From positions 62,001 through 126,000 of the forward strand of contig NZ_JUUO01000127.1 in the NCBI RefSeq assembly GCF_001074975.1: a stretch of DNA of 64,000 nt. The letters are read 5' to 3'. This document shows, piece by piece, positions 10,392 through 18,894 of the stretch. Source of the stretch: Streptococcus pseudopneumoniae (GTDB taxonomy: Bacteria; Bacillota; Bacilli; Lactobacillales; Streptococcaceae). Positions within the stretch are counted from its first letter, which is position 1, and each line of letters opens with the position of its first letter. The position numbers were made by a program, and so were the translations under genes. The notes beneath the pieces are model-generated. The model was not told the DNA's origin, searched no databases, and saw only the letters and a list, made by a program, of their open reading frames with translations.

Positions 10392-11366
10392 TTATTGATG
10401 AACTGCTTGAGCTGCTGTGATAAGAGTCAAATTGTAAACATCTTCTGCACTACATCCACGTGAAAGGTCATTAACTGGCTTATTCAAACCTTGTAAAACA
10501 GGTCCCACAGCTGAGAAACCACCGAGACGTTCTGCAATCTTGTAACCGATATTTCCAGCTTCGATACTTGGGAAGATGAATACAGTTGCTTCTCCAGCCA
10601 CTTTACTTCCTGGCGCTTTTAAAGCTGCCGTTTCAGGGTGGAAGGCAGCGTCAAATTGCAATTCCCCATCTATTTCAAGATCTGGACGTAGTTCGTGCGC
10701 ACGTTGTGTAGCAGCTACTACCTTATCAACGTTCTCACCAAAACCAGAACCTTTACTTGAATAACTCAACATAGCAACTTTTGGTTCTATACCAAACATT
10801 TTCGCAGTAATTGCTGAGTTAATCGCAATTTCAGCTAAGGCATCTGCATCAGGATTAATGTTGATGGCACAGTCTCCGAAAAGATAACGTTCTGAACCAC
10901 GAGTCATTAGGAAGGCACCTGAAGTACGAGTCACATTTGGACGAGTTTTAATGATTTGAAGAGCAGGACGAACTGTTGCAGCAGTTGAGTGAAGTGCACC
11001 TGAAACCATACCGTCAACCAAGCCCATATATACTAGCATTACACCAAAGTAGTTAACGTCTTCACGTATGAGTCTAGTAGCTTCTTCTTCTGATATCTTA
11101 CCATTTCGACGTTCCACGAGTGCAACAACCATTTCGTCAAACTGATCATAGTGGTCAGGATCGATGACTTCATAATCATCCATGATCCCTTCAATTTCAA
11201 GATAAATTTTAATTTTTTCAGGATTTCCAAGCAAAACAGGAATCACTTCTGTTTCTTTTACCAGGCGTTTCGTAGCTTGAAGAATACGAGGTTCTTTTCC
11301 TTCAGGTAGAACGATGCGGACATTTTTACCAACTAGGTTGGCTTTGAGACTTTCAAAAACTTCCAT
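10392..11366 (-). CDS. pta: Phosphate acetyltransferase
   Basis: A 324-residue enzyme that converts acetyl-CoA plus phosphate to acetyl phosphate and CoA. Acetyl phosphate then supplies ATP through acetate kinase. It shows the single catalytic-domain length of Gram-positive Pta and the family segments SGALHSTAATVRPALQ, the SYSSKGSG region and the C-terminal GLNKPVNDLSRGCSAEDV. AAAGGAG precedes ATG 11366. It is the last gene of the leftward chromosomal cluster relQ-nadK-synthase-pta, separated from the synthase by 42 bp. Confidence 0.96.
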   Translation of the reverse strand: MEVFESLKANLVGKNVRIVLPEGKEPRILQATKRLVKETEVIPVLLGNPEKIKIYLEIEGIMDDYEVIDPDHYDQFDEMVVALVERRNGKISEEEATRLIREDVNYFGVMLVYMGLVDGMVSGALHSTAATVRPALQIIKTRPNVTRTSGAFLMTRGSERYLFGDCAININPDADALAEIAINSAITAKMFGIEPKVAMLSYSSKGSGFGENVDKVVAATQRAHELRPDLEIDGELQFDAAFHPETAALKAPGSKVAGEATVFIFPSIEAGNIGYKIAERLGGFSAVGPVLQGLNKPVNDLSRGCSAEDVYNLTLITAAQAVHQ

Positions 11367-11408
11367 GAGTTTTCTCCTTTAAAATAATAAATTATACTCT
11401 AATATTTT

Positions 11409-12305
11409 TTATTGAGTATTAGTTGATAACTGAGTAATAAGGTTACTGAAATCATCCGGCAAGGGACTTTCTAACTGCAAGTCTTGCTCTAAAAATGGAT
11501 GATAAAAGGATAGGTAATGGCAATGCAGGGCCTGACGTTGGATGCCATCGTCCAGACTACCTCCGTACAAATCATCTCCCAACAAAGGAAAACCAATATG
11601 AGAAAAATGGACTCGAATTTGGTGGGTTCGTCCAGTGTGCAGGCGAATGTCAACCAAGTGAATGTTCCCATAAGAAGCTACAATCTTGTAAGAAGTATGG
11701 GCATACTTTCCACCTTTAGCCACTCTTCTGGTAATAATGGAGTCTTCATCACGCGCAATCGGAGCAATAATTTCTCCCTCTTGCTCCAAGTGTCCATCAC
11801 CTTTAACCAAAGCAAAGTAGCGTTTTTCAATGGATTTCTTCTGCAACTGCTTGTCTAATCGTGCATGGGCATATCCGTGTTTAGCAAAGAGCATCAAACC
11901 AGAAGTATCTCTATCAAGTCTAGTTACGATGTGAGCCTGCTGATTTTCATAGTTTTGCTTAACATAGTAACCCTTGATAAAATTGGCAATGGTGTTGGAA
12001 TGATTAACACTAGGAATAGAAGCCACTCCATAGGGTTTATTCAAGACTAGAAAATGGTCATCCTCATAGAGAATATCCAGCGGGCGCTCGATAGCTTCTA
12101 GACTTTCAAAGCCTTCCTCAGCGGGAATATCGATAACAACTCGGTCTCCAATATCCAATAGATAGGTTGCATTTTGCGGTCGGTCATTGACCAGAATAGC
12201 GCCACCTCGAAACTTAATTTTAGCTAGCAGTCCCTTAGAAACCTCGTGCTTCTTTAAAAAGGTTTTCACCTTGACATGTTCATCTGCGATAAATTCAAAC
12301 CTCAT
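11409..12305 (-). CDS. RluA/RluD-family pseudouridine synthase
   Basis: A 298-residue protein. An S4-like N-terminal RNA-binding part (about 1-65) is followed by the synthase domain with the catalytic Asp in [14 protein letters not shown] near residue 140 and the C-terminal [20 protein letters not shown] motif. It isomerises specific uridines in RNA, most likely rRNA. The substrate position cannot be assigned from this sequence. Its ATG overlaps the nadK stop codon (ATGA), indicating translational coupling. Confidence 0.92.
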   Translation of the reverse strand: MRFEFIADEHVKVKTFLKKHEVSKGLLAKIKFRGGAILVNDRPQNATYLLDIGDRVVIDIPAEEGFESLEAIERPLDILYEDDHFLVLNKPYGVASIPSVNHSNTIANFIKGYYVKQNYENQQAHIVTRLDRDTSGLMLFAKHGYAHARLDKQLQKKSIEKRYFALVKGDGHLEQEGEIIAPIARDEDSIITRRVAKGGKYAHTSYKIVASYGNIHLVDIRLHTGRTHQIRVHFSHIGFPLLGDDLYGGSLDDGIQRQALHCHYLSFYHPFLEQDLQLESPLPDDFSNLITQLSTNTQ

Positions 12306-13120
12306 TCGTCCACCTCGCCAATAAAAGAATCCTTAACACGATTCCAGAAACTGGTGTGGCTCGGCGACGCGACAAAGTGAATCTTATGATGGTCGATTTG
12401 ATACTCAATACGCTCAATATTTCGGAAAGAATAAACGCTATTGTCAATCGAAATGGTATGGTAATCATTTCTTGTAGGAATGAGTTCAATCTTATCCTTC
12501 TTAGGCACAATAATAGATGAACCGAGCGTACGATAGACACGATTGTTAAGACTGGCAATTTCCGTCAACTGAAGAGCTTCTATAGTAGGGTGTAAGACAG
12601 CTCCACCAAGCGACTTGTTATAGGCTGTACTACCAGTCGGTGTCGAAACTGTTAGTCCGTCTCCTCGAAAACGTTCAAAGGGGACACCATTAATTACAAT
12701 ATCCGCTACCATGGTTCGATCCGACCTTCGTATACTAGCTTCATTTAGTGCTCTGAAAATCTTCACTTCCCCATTTTCAAGAAAAACCTTCACATTTAGA
12801 ACAGGGTAAGAGACTCTTGCTCCGGTATCTAGCTGCAAATTAGTCACTAGCTTGTCCAATTCAAAATCACGATAGTCCGTATAGAAGCCCAAATGTCCCG
12901 TATGAACACCGATAAAGCGTACCTTGTCAAGCTTATTTTCGTACTTATGGAAAGCCGACAAGAGCATGCCATCCCCACCAATGGAAACGACAATGTCCGG
13001 ATTGGTATCATTGAGTATAAACTGATTTCTCTTCAAACGATCTCGCAATTCATACAAAACCCTTTGACTCTGCGGTTTTCTATTGGCTATCAGGTCAATT
13101 CGTTTACCTGTATTCTTCAT
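12302..13120 (-). CDS. nadK: NAD kinase
   Basis: A 272-residue cytosolic enzyme that phosphorylates NAD to NADP. The GGDG nucleotide motif is in [11 protein letters not shown] near residue 46, with the NEASIRRSD motif and the C-terminal TPTGSTAYN region following. A GTG at 13132 could add four residues, but the ATG at 13120 gives the expected [15 protein letters not shown] start. The start lies inside the end of relQ, and the stop overlaps the pseudouridine synthase start. Confidence 0.95.
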   Translation of the reverse strand: MKNTGKRIDLIANRKPQSQRVLYELRDRLKRNQFILNDTNPDIVVSIGGDGMLLSAFHKYENKLDKVRFIGVHTGHLGFYTDYRDFELDKLVTNLQLDTGARVSYPVLNVKVFLENGEVKIFRALNEASIRRSDRTMVADIVINGVPFERFRGDGLTVSTPTGSTAYNKSLGGAVLHPTIEALQLTEIASLNNRVYRTLGSSIIVPKKDKIELIPTRNDYHTISIDNSVYSFRNIERIEYQIDHHKIHFVASPSHTSFWNRVKDSFIGEVDE

Positions 13121-13775
13121 CTGTATCGTCACTGTTTCCTACACCGTCATTTAATTTTCTACTCAAAGGATCAAAAAGTGCCTGGGCTTCTTGGATATCA
13201 TCACGAATTTTGCCCATTTCTTCATCCAACTGATGGGCAATCTTGGCCGTGATTTCCAGTCGCTTCTTAATCTCCTCTGGGAAATCCCCTTGGTACTTGT
13301 AGTTGAGAGAATGTTCTATCGTTGCCCAGAAATTCATGGCCAAGGTACGAATTTGAATTTCCGCCAAGATAGTCTTGGCCCCATTAATGGTATCAACCGT
13401 ATATTCTACTACCACATGATAGGAACGGTAGCCTGATGCTTTTCGATGAGTAATGTAATCTCGCTCCTGTATGATTCGCATATCCTGACGCTTGCGCAGA
13501 ATAGCCACCACTTCTTGGACGTCATCTACAAACTGGACCATCACACGTAGACCAGCAATATCCTGCAAATCGTGTTCCAAGGTCGCATAAGTAATACCAC
13601 GCCGAGCCATTTTTTCCTTAATGCTCTCAATTGGTTTGACTCGACCAGTCACAAACTCAATCGGAGAATGCTTATTTTGTTTACGATATTGCTTACGAAT
13701 ACCACGTAGTTTAATCTTTAACTCACCAACAGCTTGAATGTAAGGATCTAGAAATTCTTCCCATTCTAAGGTCAT
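13104..13775 (-). CDS. relQ: RelQ small alarmone synthetase
   Basis: A 223-residue single-domain (p)ppGpp synthetase of the RelQ type. It lacks the hydrolase, TGS and ACT parts of long RelA/SpoT enzymes. Synthetase motifs include [22 protein letters not shown] and [23 protein letters not shown]. It transfers pyrophosphate from ATP to GDP/GTP, slowing growth under stress. It heads the operon with nadK. The prophage junction lies about 85 bp upstream, within its promoter region. Confidence 0.95.
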   Translation of the reverse strand: MTLEWEEFLDPYIQAVGELKIKLRGIRKQYRKQNKHSPIEFVTGRVKPIESIKEKMARRGITYATLEHDLQDIAGLRVMVQFVDDVQEVVAILRKRQDMRIIQERDYITHRKASGYRSYHVVVEYTVDTINGAKTILAEIQIRTLAMNFWATIEHSLNYKYQGDFPEEIKKRLEITAKIAHQLDEEMGKIRDDIQEAQALFDPLSRKLNDGVGNSDDTDEEYR

Positions 13776-13857
13776 ATATTCTCCCTTGTTCTCATATTAT
13801 TCTTCGAAAATATCTTTGATTTTTTCTCCAGATTCATATACAATAAATACAATGCTT

Positions 13858-13886
13858 ATTATACCATAAGTTAAAAACGTTTACAA
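13858..13886 (-). promoter_or_regulatory. relQ promoter spanning the prophage junction
   Basis: On the minus strand TTGTAA (13886-13881), a 17-nt spacer and TATAAT (13863-13858) point toward relQ. If the att core is 13859-13869, the -10 lies at the core and the -35 is supplied by phage DNA. The -35 region also carries the dyad AAACGTTT (13875-13882) within a cre-like context. Confidence 0.6.
13859..13869. other. attL core candidate (TTATACCATAA)
   Basis: The 11-mer TTATACCATAA is repeated in the same orientation at 58834-58844. Flanking bases differ on both sides. Joining the outer flanks would rebuild a compact 128-bp divergent spacer between relQ and the CYTH gene, as expected for an empty site. 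Confidence 0.6.
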
Positions 13887-13970
13887 ATAGTTGTCATTGA
13901 TTTTCAATAGTTGAGTTTTTACTTATTTTTCTTTAAAATCATTTTCGTTAATTGCTATCATTTTTTTAAA

Positions 13971-13991
13971 TCGTATTCATCATCGTATTCA
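13971..13991 (+). repeat. Integrase arm-site candidate, left end
   Basis: Two copies of TCGTATTCA (13971-13979 and 13983-13991) are spaced 12 bp apart. An equivalent pair with the same spacing and orientation lies at 58754-58774, near the other end. This suits a tyrosine integrase with an AP2-like arm-binding domain. Confidence 0.55.
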
Positions 13992-14006
13992 TTTTCATAC
14001 TCATAT

Positions 14007-14022
14007 TTGCCCGTATAGTTGA
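14007..14022 (-). repeat. Copy 1 of TTGCCCGYATAGTTGA repeat
   Basis: TTGCCCGTATAGTTGA reads on the + strand here. Copies with C for T occur inverted at 53877-53895 and 57560-57578, ahead of an excisionase-like gene and of the integrase. It is a possible binding site for a phage recombination or regulatory protein. Confidence 0.5.
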
Positions 14023-14081
14023 GAAGGTTGCAATTTAATTCTAATAGTTTCCAAAAGGATCAGTGAGTAATTTCACTGTTT

Positions 14082-14298
14082 TTATTATTGACAAAACACC
14101 GTTTTTGACAATAATACTCTGCCATTTGCCTCCCTATTCTTCAAGAAAACGCTTTTTTTGAATAATAGGATTGTAATTTATGTTTCTAATCGTTCAAAAT
14201 GCGTGTTTTTGCAAAATACAGACTCTAATTTTGTTGACATCAACAAAATTGGCAACCAAGCGCTTTATAAGGCTATTTGTTGATGCCAACAAGTCAAT
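14082..14298. repeat. Cluster of dyads in the phage left end
   Basis: The stretch between attL and the first phage terminator has no gene. It contains successive inverted repeats: TATTATTG/CAATAATA (about 14082-14115), CTATTcTTCAA/TTGAAtAATAG (about 14134-14168), the near-perfect TTTTGTTGA-CA-TCAACAAAA (14229-14248) and TTGTTG/CAACAA near 14278-14292. Three of them share a CAAAA-CG-TTTTTG core. The role is unknown. Confidence 0.55.
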
Positions 14299-14308
14299 TC
14301 TAGACAAA

Positions 14309-14337
14309 CAAAAAAACCGCAAGCCTGAGCCTGCGGT
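14309..14337 (-). terminator. Leftward terminator at the phage end
   Basis: ACCGCA (14316-14321) and TGCGGT (14332-14337) form a stem followed on the minus strand by a run of seven T. It would stop leftward phage transcription before attL and relQ. Confidence 0.75.
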
Positions 14338-14391
14338 AGATAAACATTTTAGAAAAGTTTTCCTTTCATTTTATTTTTTGAAATTTTAAAT

Positions 14392-14515
14392 AAAAAAGGA
14401 GCATTTAAGCTCCTCCTTTGAAATAACGGACACTTGGCTGGTCGGTGTACCCAGCATCTCAGATACCTTTTTCAAGGTGCGGCAGGAACCTTTCTGCCCT
14501 CAAATGTCTTTCGTT
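14392..14515 (-). ncRNA. Candidate structured small RNA at prophage left end
   Basis: A minus-strand transcript of about 120 nt is predicted. A closing stem pairs AACG/GACATTT near 14515-14502 with AAGTGTC/CGTT at 14435-14425. It encloses three hairpins: GGCAG/CTGCC (14498-14481), ACCTT/AAGGT (14478-14464) and GCTGG/CCAGC (14455-14437), i.e. a four-way junction. A GGAGC/GCTCC hairpin with six T (14413-14392) terminates it. A consensus promoter lies directly upstream (14550-14522). No known RNA family was recognised. Confidence 0.6.
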
Positions 14516-14521
14516 AATGTT

Positions 14522-14550
14522 ATTCTAGCACTATCTGCTTTTTTTGTCAA
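14522..14550 (-). promoter_or_regulatory. Promoter for the small RNA
   Basis: On the minus strand TTGACA (14550-14545), a 17-nt spacer and TAGAAT (14527-14522) with an extended TGC form a near-consensus vegetative promoter. The -35 lies inside the 3' end of the upstream gene, so the RNA can be made independently of the late operon. Confidence 0.7.
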
Positions 14551-14911
14551 GTTTTCTCAATCTACCAGACTTAATACGACTTTGTAACTTGTAATCTTGT
14601 ATACGATACATAGTCGGAACGTAAAAGAAATTACCACTTTTATGTAACTTGATAGCAACAAGGACATTATCATCAAATCTTTTTACATATTCAAAGCTAG
14701 TATCTTTCTCTCGTGGATTAACCCCAACGAAATCTGGATTACTTAGTATGAGTTCCAAGTCTTCAATATGATGAATCACATCATTATGATGGCGTTTCAA
14801 CATATGACTTCTCAAACCTTCTTTGTTAACTTTGATGTCGCTCGCGTCAAGAACAATATCAAAAATTTCTTTTACTTCATCGGTAACCTGACCGATTTTT
14901 TCATGGTCCAT
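14531..14911 (-). CDS. Phage BECR-type nuclease-domain candidate
   Basis: A 126-residue protein. The central part (about 30-115) resembles the phage Barnase-EndoU-ColicinE5/D-RelE-like (PBECR) domain: HMLKRHHNDVIHHIED, a PDFVGVNPREKDTSFEYVKRFDDNVLVAIKL beta region broken by loops, then YRIQDYKLQSRI. Relatives are small standalone proteins or C-terminal tails of phage head proteins, proposed to cleave RNA. It is the last protein gene of the late operon, after the lysin. The function is inferred from fold resemblance only. Confidence 0.55.
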   Translation of the reverse strand: MDHEKIGQVTDEVKEIFDIVLDASDIKVNKEGLRSHMLKRHHNDVIHHIEDLELILSNPDFVGVNPREKDTSFEYVKRFDDNVLVAIKLHKSGNFFYVPTMYRIQDYKLQSRIKSGRLRKLDKKSR

Positions 14912-14948
14912 AATTTCCTCCGTTATTCCATAACCATTATATCACATT

Positions 14949-15899
14949 TTATTTAGTCGTAATTAAGCCATCTGGCTCCACTGTGAACTCAGGTTTGTCT
15001 GCCATTGTTCCGTCTGGTTTGAGGTAGTACCAGCCTTGACCTGCTCTGACGAATTCATTAGATACCATGTTCCCGTCCTTGCTATCAAGATAGTACCAAG
15101 TGTCCTTGTATTTGACCCAACCTGTCTTCATGGCACCTTCTACATTGAAGTAGTACCACTTGTCAGCGATTTTCTTCCAACCTGTGGCCATTTCTCCTGA
15201 TTTGTCAAACCAGTACCAATTGCCGTCTGTGTGCTTCTTCCAACGGTCTGCAAGCATGTAGCCTGAGCTGTCGAAGTAATACCAGGTTCCGTTGACCTTC
15301 TCAAACTTGTCTTTTGGATAAGATCCGTCTGAGTGTACATACCAGTAGCCTGTGTCGTTCTTCTGCCAGCCAGTCTCAACGCTCAAGCCGTTTTCAATAT
15401 CCTGCTTGAATTGGCTACGGCTGATACCCCATTTAGCCAGATAGGGATAAGGGTCAACATGGTCTGAATGGTTGTCAGGTTGGTTATTGGTACAGTATTC
15501 GTGCGTTTTGATGCCTTCCAAGTCGTCTGTATCAAGCGTTTTTGGCAAACCTGCTTCATCTGCTAGATTGCGTAACAATTCGATATACAGACGGTAGTCT
15601 GTCATGAACTCTTCCTTAGTTGAATGGCTTTCAATCAGTTCAACTGCTGCATAGGTCTCAGCGTTCCAACCGCCCCCAACGTCCCAAGATCCGTTATTTA
15701 CAGGGCCTACCTGCATAACTCTGCCATTACCGACAACGTGAGAAAAGAACCCAAGTTCAGGGTCCTTTCTGTAGTGGTAGTCTGCCTCGTTTTGAGCGGT
15801 TGAGTTGCGGTTTCCCGTAGAGTGCGCATGTACCTGTCTGTAAGGTTGCACACCAACCTGGGGCAATCCTGTACGTAGTCTGCTTGTATCGATATCCAT
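14949..15899 (-). CDS. lytA: Endolysin: LytA-like amidase with choline-binding repeats
   Basis: A 316-residue N-acetylmuramoyl-L-alanine amidase. The N-terminal catalytic domain (about 1-170) has zinc-ligand motifs in VHAHSTGN and [11 protein letters not shown]. About six choline-binding repeats of GWxxxxxxWYYxxxxG type follow, ending DGLITTK. The ATG at 15899 overlaps the holin stop (TAATG). Length is exactly 951 bp; the segment before [10 protein letters not shown] is two residues shorter than in the classic 318-residue pneumococcal LytA. It cleaves peptidoglycan for host lysis. Confidence 0.95.
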   Translation of the reverse strand: MDIDTSRLRTGLPQVGVQPYRQVHAHSTGNRNSTAQNEADYHYRKDPELGFFSHVVGNGRVMQVGPVNNGSWDVGGGWNAETYAAVELIESHSTKEEFMTDYRLYIELLRNLADEAGLPKTLDTDDLEGIKTHEYCTNNQPDNHSDHVDPYPYLAKWGISRSQFKQDIENGLSVETGWQKNDTGYWYVHSDGSYPKDKFEKVNGTWYYFDSSGYMLADRWKKHTDGNWYWFDKSGEMATGWKKIADKWYYFNVEGAMKTGWVKYKDTWYYLDSKDGNMVSNEFVRAGQGWYYLKPDGTMADKPEFTVEPDGLITTK

Positions 15900-16234
15900 T
15901 ACTCTTGTCCTTTCCATGCGTCGTTCATCTGCTTCACGGCTGACTCCACAAAGGTATCCAAGTCCTTATCAGTCATGCTGATGTTATATTTGGTCAGCTC
16001 AGCACGAATTTTAGTGCGTGCTTGTTCCAACTTTTCTTCGCCTTTAAAACCAGTTTCAGAGGCGACTTGCTCAACTGCATTGACTGCGTTCTTAGCCAAG
16101 ATTTCAACGATCTTGATGGTCTTTTCCCCGCCCTTTTGAACCAGGTAGTCTTTGACTGCTTTAACTGCCACCCCTGCCAAAATGACAAGGATGCTGACTG
16201 CTCCGTTTGTGATAATTTCTGTGATTTGTTGCAT
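15899..16234 (-). CDS. Phage holin, LL-H type
   Basis: A 111-residue protein with a single N-terminal membrane segment (about 9-30, [20 protein letters not shown]) followed by a long amphipathic helical region. This pattern matches the phage holin LL-H family. It should permeabilise the membrane to let the amidase out. The stop codon overlaps the endolysin ATG, and it lies two bases from the preceding holin-like gene, forming a lysis cassette. Confidence 0.88.
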   Translation of the reverse strand: MQQITEIITNGAVSILVILAGVAVKAVKDYLVQKGGEKTIKIVEILAKNAVNAVEQVASETGFKGEEKLEQARTKIRAELTKYNISMTDKDLDTFVESAVKQMNDAWKGQE

Positions 16235-16235
16235 G

Positions 16236-16529
16236 TTATTCTCCTTTTTCGATTTCTTCCATGCGGTCGTTCATGCGGACCATTTCTTTTTGAATGTCTC
16301 CGACCGTGTGAGTGATTGTTGTTAATTCTGTAGTGGTCTTTTCTAGGTGAGTCATCAACCGTTCTTCTCGTCTGTTAGAGTCGGTCTTTGATTGCTCGTG
16401 CAAATCCATAATCTTCTTCTCTCGCTTGTCCGAAGTTTTGATTAGATATCGAATGATAATAAAGAAAAGCAAAATAAACAAAATCGCCCAAGCTACCTGA
16501 CTATGAGCGATTTTTTCAGCTTCTTCAAT
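16236..16529 (-). CDS. BhlA/UviB-like holin-associated membrane protein
   Basis: About 97 residues. After SPIEEAEKIAHSQ there is one membrane helix (WAILFILLFFIIIRYL), then a charged coiled-coil tail with RREERLMTHLEKTT and MNDRMEEIEKGE. This matches small holin-like proteins such as BhlA/UviB. No ATG, GTG or TTG gives a whole protein. The only plausible upstream start is ATT at 16529, 13 nt after GGAGG, while TTG 16481 would remove part of the helix. The ribosome site lies in the last codons of the upstream gene, so coupling is likely. Confidence 0.7.
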   Translation of the reverse strand: MEEAEKIAHSQVAWAILFILLFFIIIRYLIKTSDKREKKIMDLHEQSKTDSNRREERLMTHLEKTTTELTTITHTVGDIQKEMVRMNDRMEEIEKGE

Positions 16530-16537
16530 CGGCGATG

Positions 16538-18574
16538 TTACACCTCCTTCAAATTAAATTTCAAGCCACGGAATTTGCTAGCAACTCCAGGGATGTTCTT
16601 AGCTGTAATTCGATAAAATCCGATATCGAGCACAGCTCCATCTGATAATGACTGTCCATTTGATGTCACAATCACGTTGTCTCCAAAATAGTGGACAATT
16701 GACGGACGTTCAATATAAACCGAGACCTCAAACATTGTCTTTGTTTGAGCGGAATTTAATTGACCTTCTAAATCAAAGTTATCTGTTCTATTAATCCACT
16801 TGACTTCTTTTTGTTCATCAGTCAAATAATCTGAATAATTCAAATCAGATGCCGCCTTGTTATTTTGATACCCAATTTTACTAACCCCTGAAACAAATAC
16901 CGTTTGAGGAATCAACTGACTAGCTAAGAATTCTGCCCCTTTTTGATGGCCAAGATCTCCAAAGTGACACATATCAGGAATTAATTCCTTAGTCTTATAT
17001 TCTGAATTATTCAAAATATTTTGTGTACCTGCATTATAATCAATAAATGGCAATCCCAATTCTGCAGCTAAATCCTTCTTGATGTTGTCGGCTATCGCAT
17101 TAATCTTCGAACCAAATCGTTTGTAATTCTCAAATTCAGCTTGAGTACTCATTAGTACAGGTTTAATGCCTTTTATCAACAATCGATTGATAACATTGAT
17201 ATGATCGTCTCGAAATGATTTAATCTTACTAGCATCATATACCATATCATTTATTCCCATAGCGATAAATGCATAATTAATTGGTTCATTTATTGGAGAC
17301 AGAACAGCATCCAAATTTTGACGGAGCCAGCTAATATTTTTTCCAGAAAAACCTCGATTATAAATTGTATGATTAAAATTATATCCACTTTGTTGATTAA
17401 TAATATTATTGAGTACTCCAGAATATGTATTATCCCCGTCTTTTAGATTATTAATATTATCGTTGTTGCTGGTGTAATTTGAAGTCCTCCAGCCATCGGT
17501 AGTGCTGTCTCCCAGCGTCACAATAACAGTTTTTTTAGTCTGAAGGTCGACAATCAGTTCTTCTAATTGCCATACATTGTTTAATAATGATTTTGTAGTC
17601 TCAATAAAATTATTATTAGAATAATGCGTGAGCTCTCCAAGATATATTGATGCAATCAAAATATCTGTATTCTTACTTGTAAAAGTTGCTCCACTAGACA
17701 TCACTGAACTCTTTACTAGCTTAAACTTATTTTCTATAGTATCTAAAATAAGATGATGTAAGAATCCGCTAGTAAGTTGAAGATTTTCATGTTCTTTTAT
17801 CGAGTAGTAACTTGTACCCTTTGAAACAATAATCTCATTCTGTTCTCCGAATCCGATAAAACTAAACGTTTTTGAATAATTGTCATAAATTATTTTACCT
17901 TGTACAACCGAACCGATTAAGCTATCCTGCGCATATTCTGAGTAGCCAATTGTCTTAACGAACATAGAATTAACTGGGTAATGTAAAGTACTCTTATACA
18001 TAATAGCAAGTATGACTTGCGTTGACGTGATGTTCTTAACGTTCGCCAAAGTCATCACGGTTAACCCTTTATTTTGGAAGTCGTAAACAACATATTCTGA
18101 TAAGCCAGTTGGTTCGTAACTAATGCTCAAATTATCATTTGGAGCATAATTTTTATTTCCAAACGAAATCCATGTATCTTTTTTTAAGGATACTGTTTTA
18201 TTCTTGCGATCAATAGTTAATAATCCGTCGAATAAGACGCCGAACGGGTTAGGTACGCCGTCAGTTGGCGATTGATGTTCCGTCAGGTAGTTTCTGCCAG
18301 CTAAATCGTTGTGTGTGACAACGTCACGTTTAAACAGGTCGAAATCAATCTTATCTAGTTTTGTGATTACCTCCGCTTTAGTAGCTAGATGAGAAATATT
18401 CTGATGTTCAGTTAGATAATGCTTTTCTTCAAGTTCTTCATGCGTCACAATCCGAGAATAGTCAATCTCAGTTGCTTCGTGCATTTCTTCCTTGGTTGCG
18501 TAACGTGTCTTGATATCCTTGATATCCTTACCGATTTCCGTTGCTAGATTTTCAAGGTTATTCATAGCAATCAC
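16538..18574 (-). CDS. Tail fibre protein with SGNH/GDSL esterase domain
   Basis: A 678-residue protein. The N-terminal ~110 residues are charged, with YLTEHQ-type repeats, and look like a fibre attachment stalk. A middle beta-rich part follows. From about 345 to 565 there is an SGNH hydrolase: Ser in VTLGDSTTDGW near 355, Asn in MGINDM, and Asp/His in DMCHFGDLGH near 535. The C-terminus (about 600-678) is beta-rich. It probably deacylates surface glycans during adsorption. GTG 18574 overlaps the upstream stop (GTGA); ATG 18565 is an alternative. Confidence 0.8.
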   Translation of the reverse strand: MIAMNNLENLATEIGKDIKDIKTRYATKEEMHEATEIDYSRIVTHEELEEKHYLTEHQNISHLATKAEVITKLDKIDFDLFKRDVVTHNDLAGRNYLTEHQSPTDGVPNPFGVLFDGLLTIDRKNKTVSLKKDTWISFGNKNYAPNDNLSISYEPTGLSEYVVYDFQNKGLTVMTLANVKNITSTQVILAIMYKSTLHYPVNSMFVKTIGYSEYAQDSLIGSVVQGKIIYDNYSKTFSFIGFGEQNEIIVSKGTSYYSIKEHENLQLTSGFLHHLILDTIENKFKLVKSSVMSSGATFTSKNTDILIASIYLGELTHYSNNNFIETTKSLLNNVWQLEELIVDLQTKKTVIVTLGDSTTDGWRTSNYTSNNDNINNLKDGDNTYSGVLNNIINQQSGYNFNHTIYNRGFSGKNISWLRQNLDAVLSPINEPINYAFIAMGINDMVYDASKIKSFRDDHINVINRLLIKGIKPVLMSTQAEFENYKRFGSKINAIADNIKKDLAAELGLPFIDYNAGTQNILNNSEYKTKELIPDMCHFGDLGHQKGAEFLASQLIPQTVFVSGVSKIGYQNNKAASDLNYSDYLTDEQKEVKWINRTDNFDLEGQLNSAQTKTMFEVSVYIERPSIVHYFGDNVIVTSNGQSLSDGAVLDIGFYRITAKNIPGVASKFRGLKFNLKEV

Positions 18575-18891
18575 GCTTTCGCTGCATTATAGGTTGCCAC
18601 TAGGTCAACATTGGCAAATTCGTCAATACGACGGCCAAGATCAGCCAACTTTTGCACGACTGCAGTCTCAACATCTCCACTCAAGCTAGCGATTTTTTCA
18701 GCAATCTCTTTCAGAGTGTCAAGATTTTCAGGGATACCATCGCCCAAAATATCATTCTTAACTGCGATTTTCGCCTGCTCGATAGCCTGCATTAACGTAT
18801 CGTTGTCAATCTTTGTATCGACCAACTGCTTCATCGCTTTGCTATCCGCTCCCAATGCCTGAGCGAATGCAATTAATTTACTTGTATCCAT
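18571..18891 (-). CDS. Small phage tail fibre-associated protein
   Basis: A 106-residue, largely helical protein (MDTSKLIAFAQALGADSK ... DEFANVDLVATYNAAKA). The helix content and DGIPENLDTLKEIAEKIA segment are typical of small tail or fibre accessory proteins of streptococcal phages. Its stop overlaps the start of the SGNH fibre gene. The exact role is unknown. Confidence 0.7.
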   Translation of the reverse strand: MDTSKLIAFAQALGADSKAMKQLVDTKIDNDTLMQAIEQAKIAVKNDILGDGIPENLDTLKEIAEKIASLSGDVETAVVQKLADLGRRIDEFANVDLVATYNAAKA

Positions 18892-18894
18892 GTT

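Noticed and set aside
15900-15917. Six-residue longer endolysin
   Set aside because: The extension overlaps the holin gene and lacks a ribosome site. ATG 15899 gives the known LytA N-terminus and a 951-bp gene.
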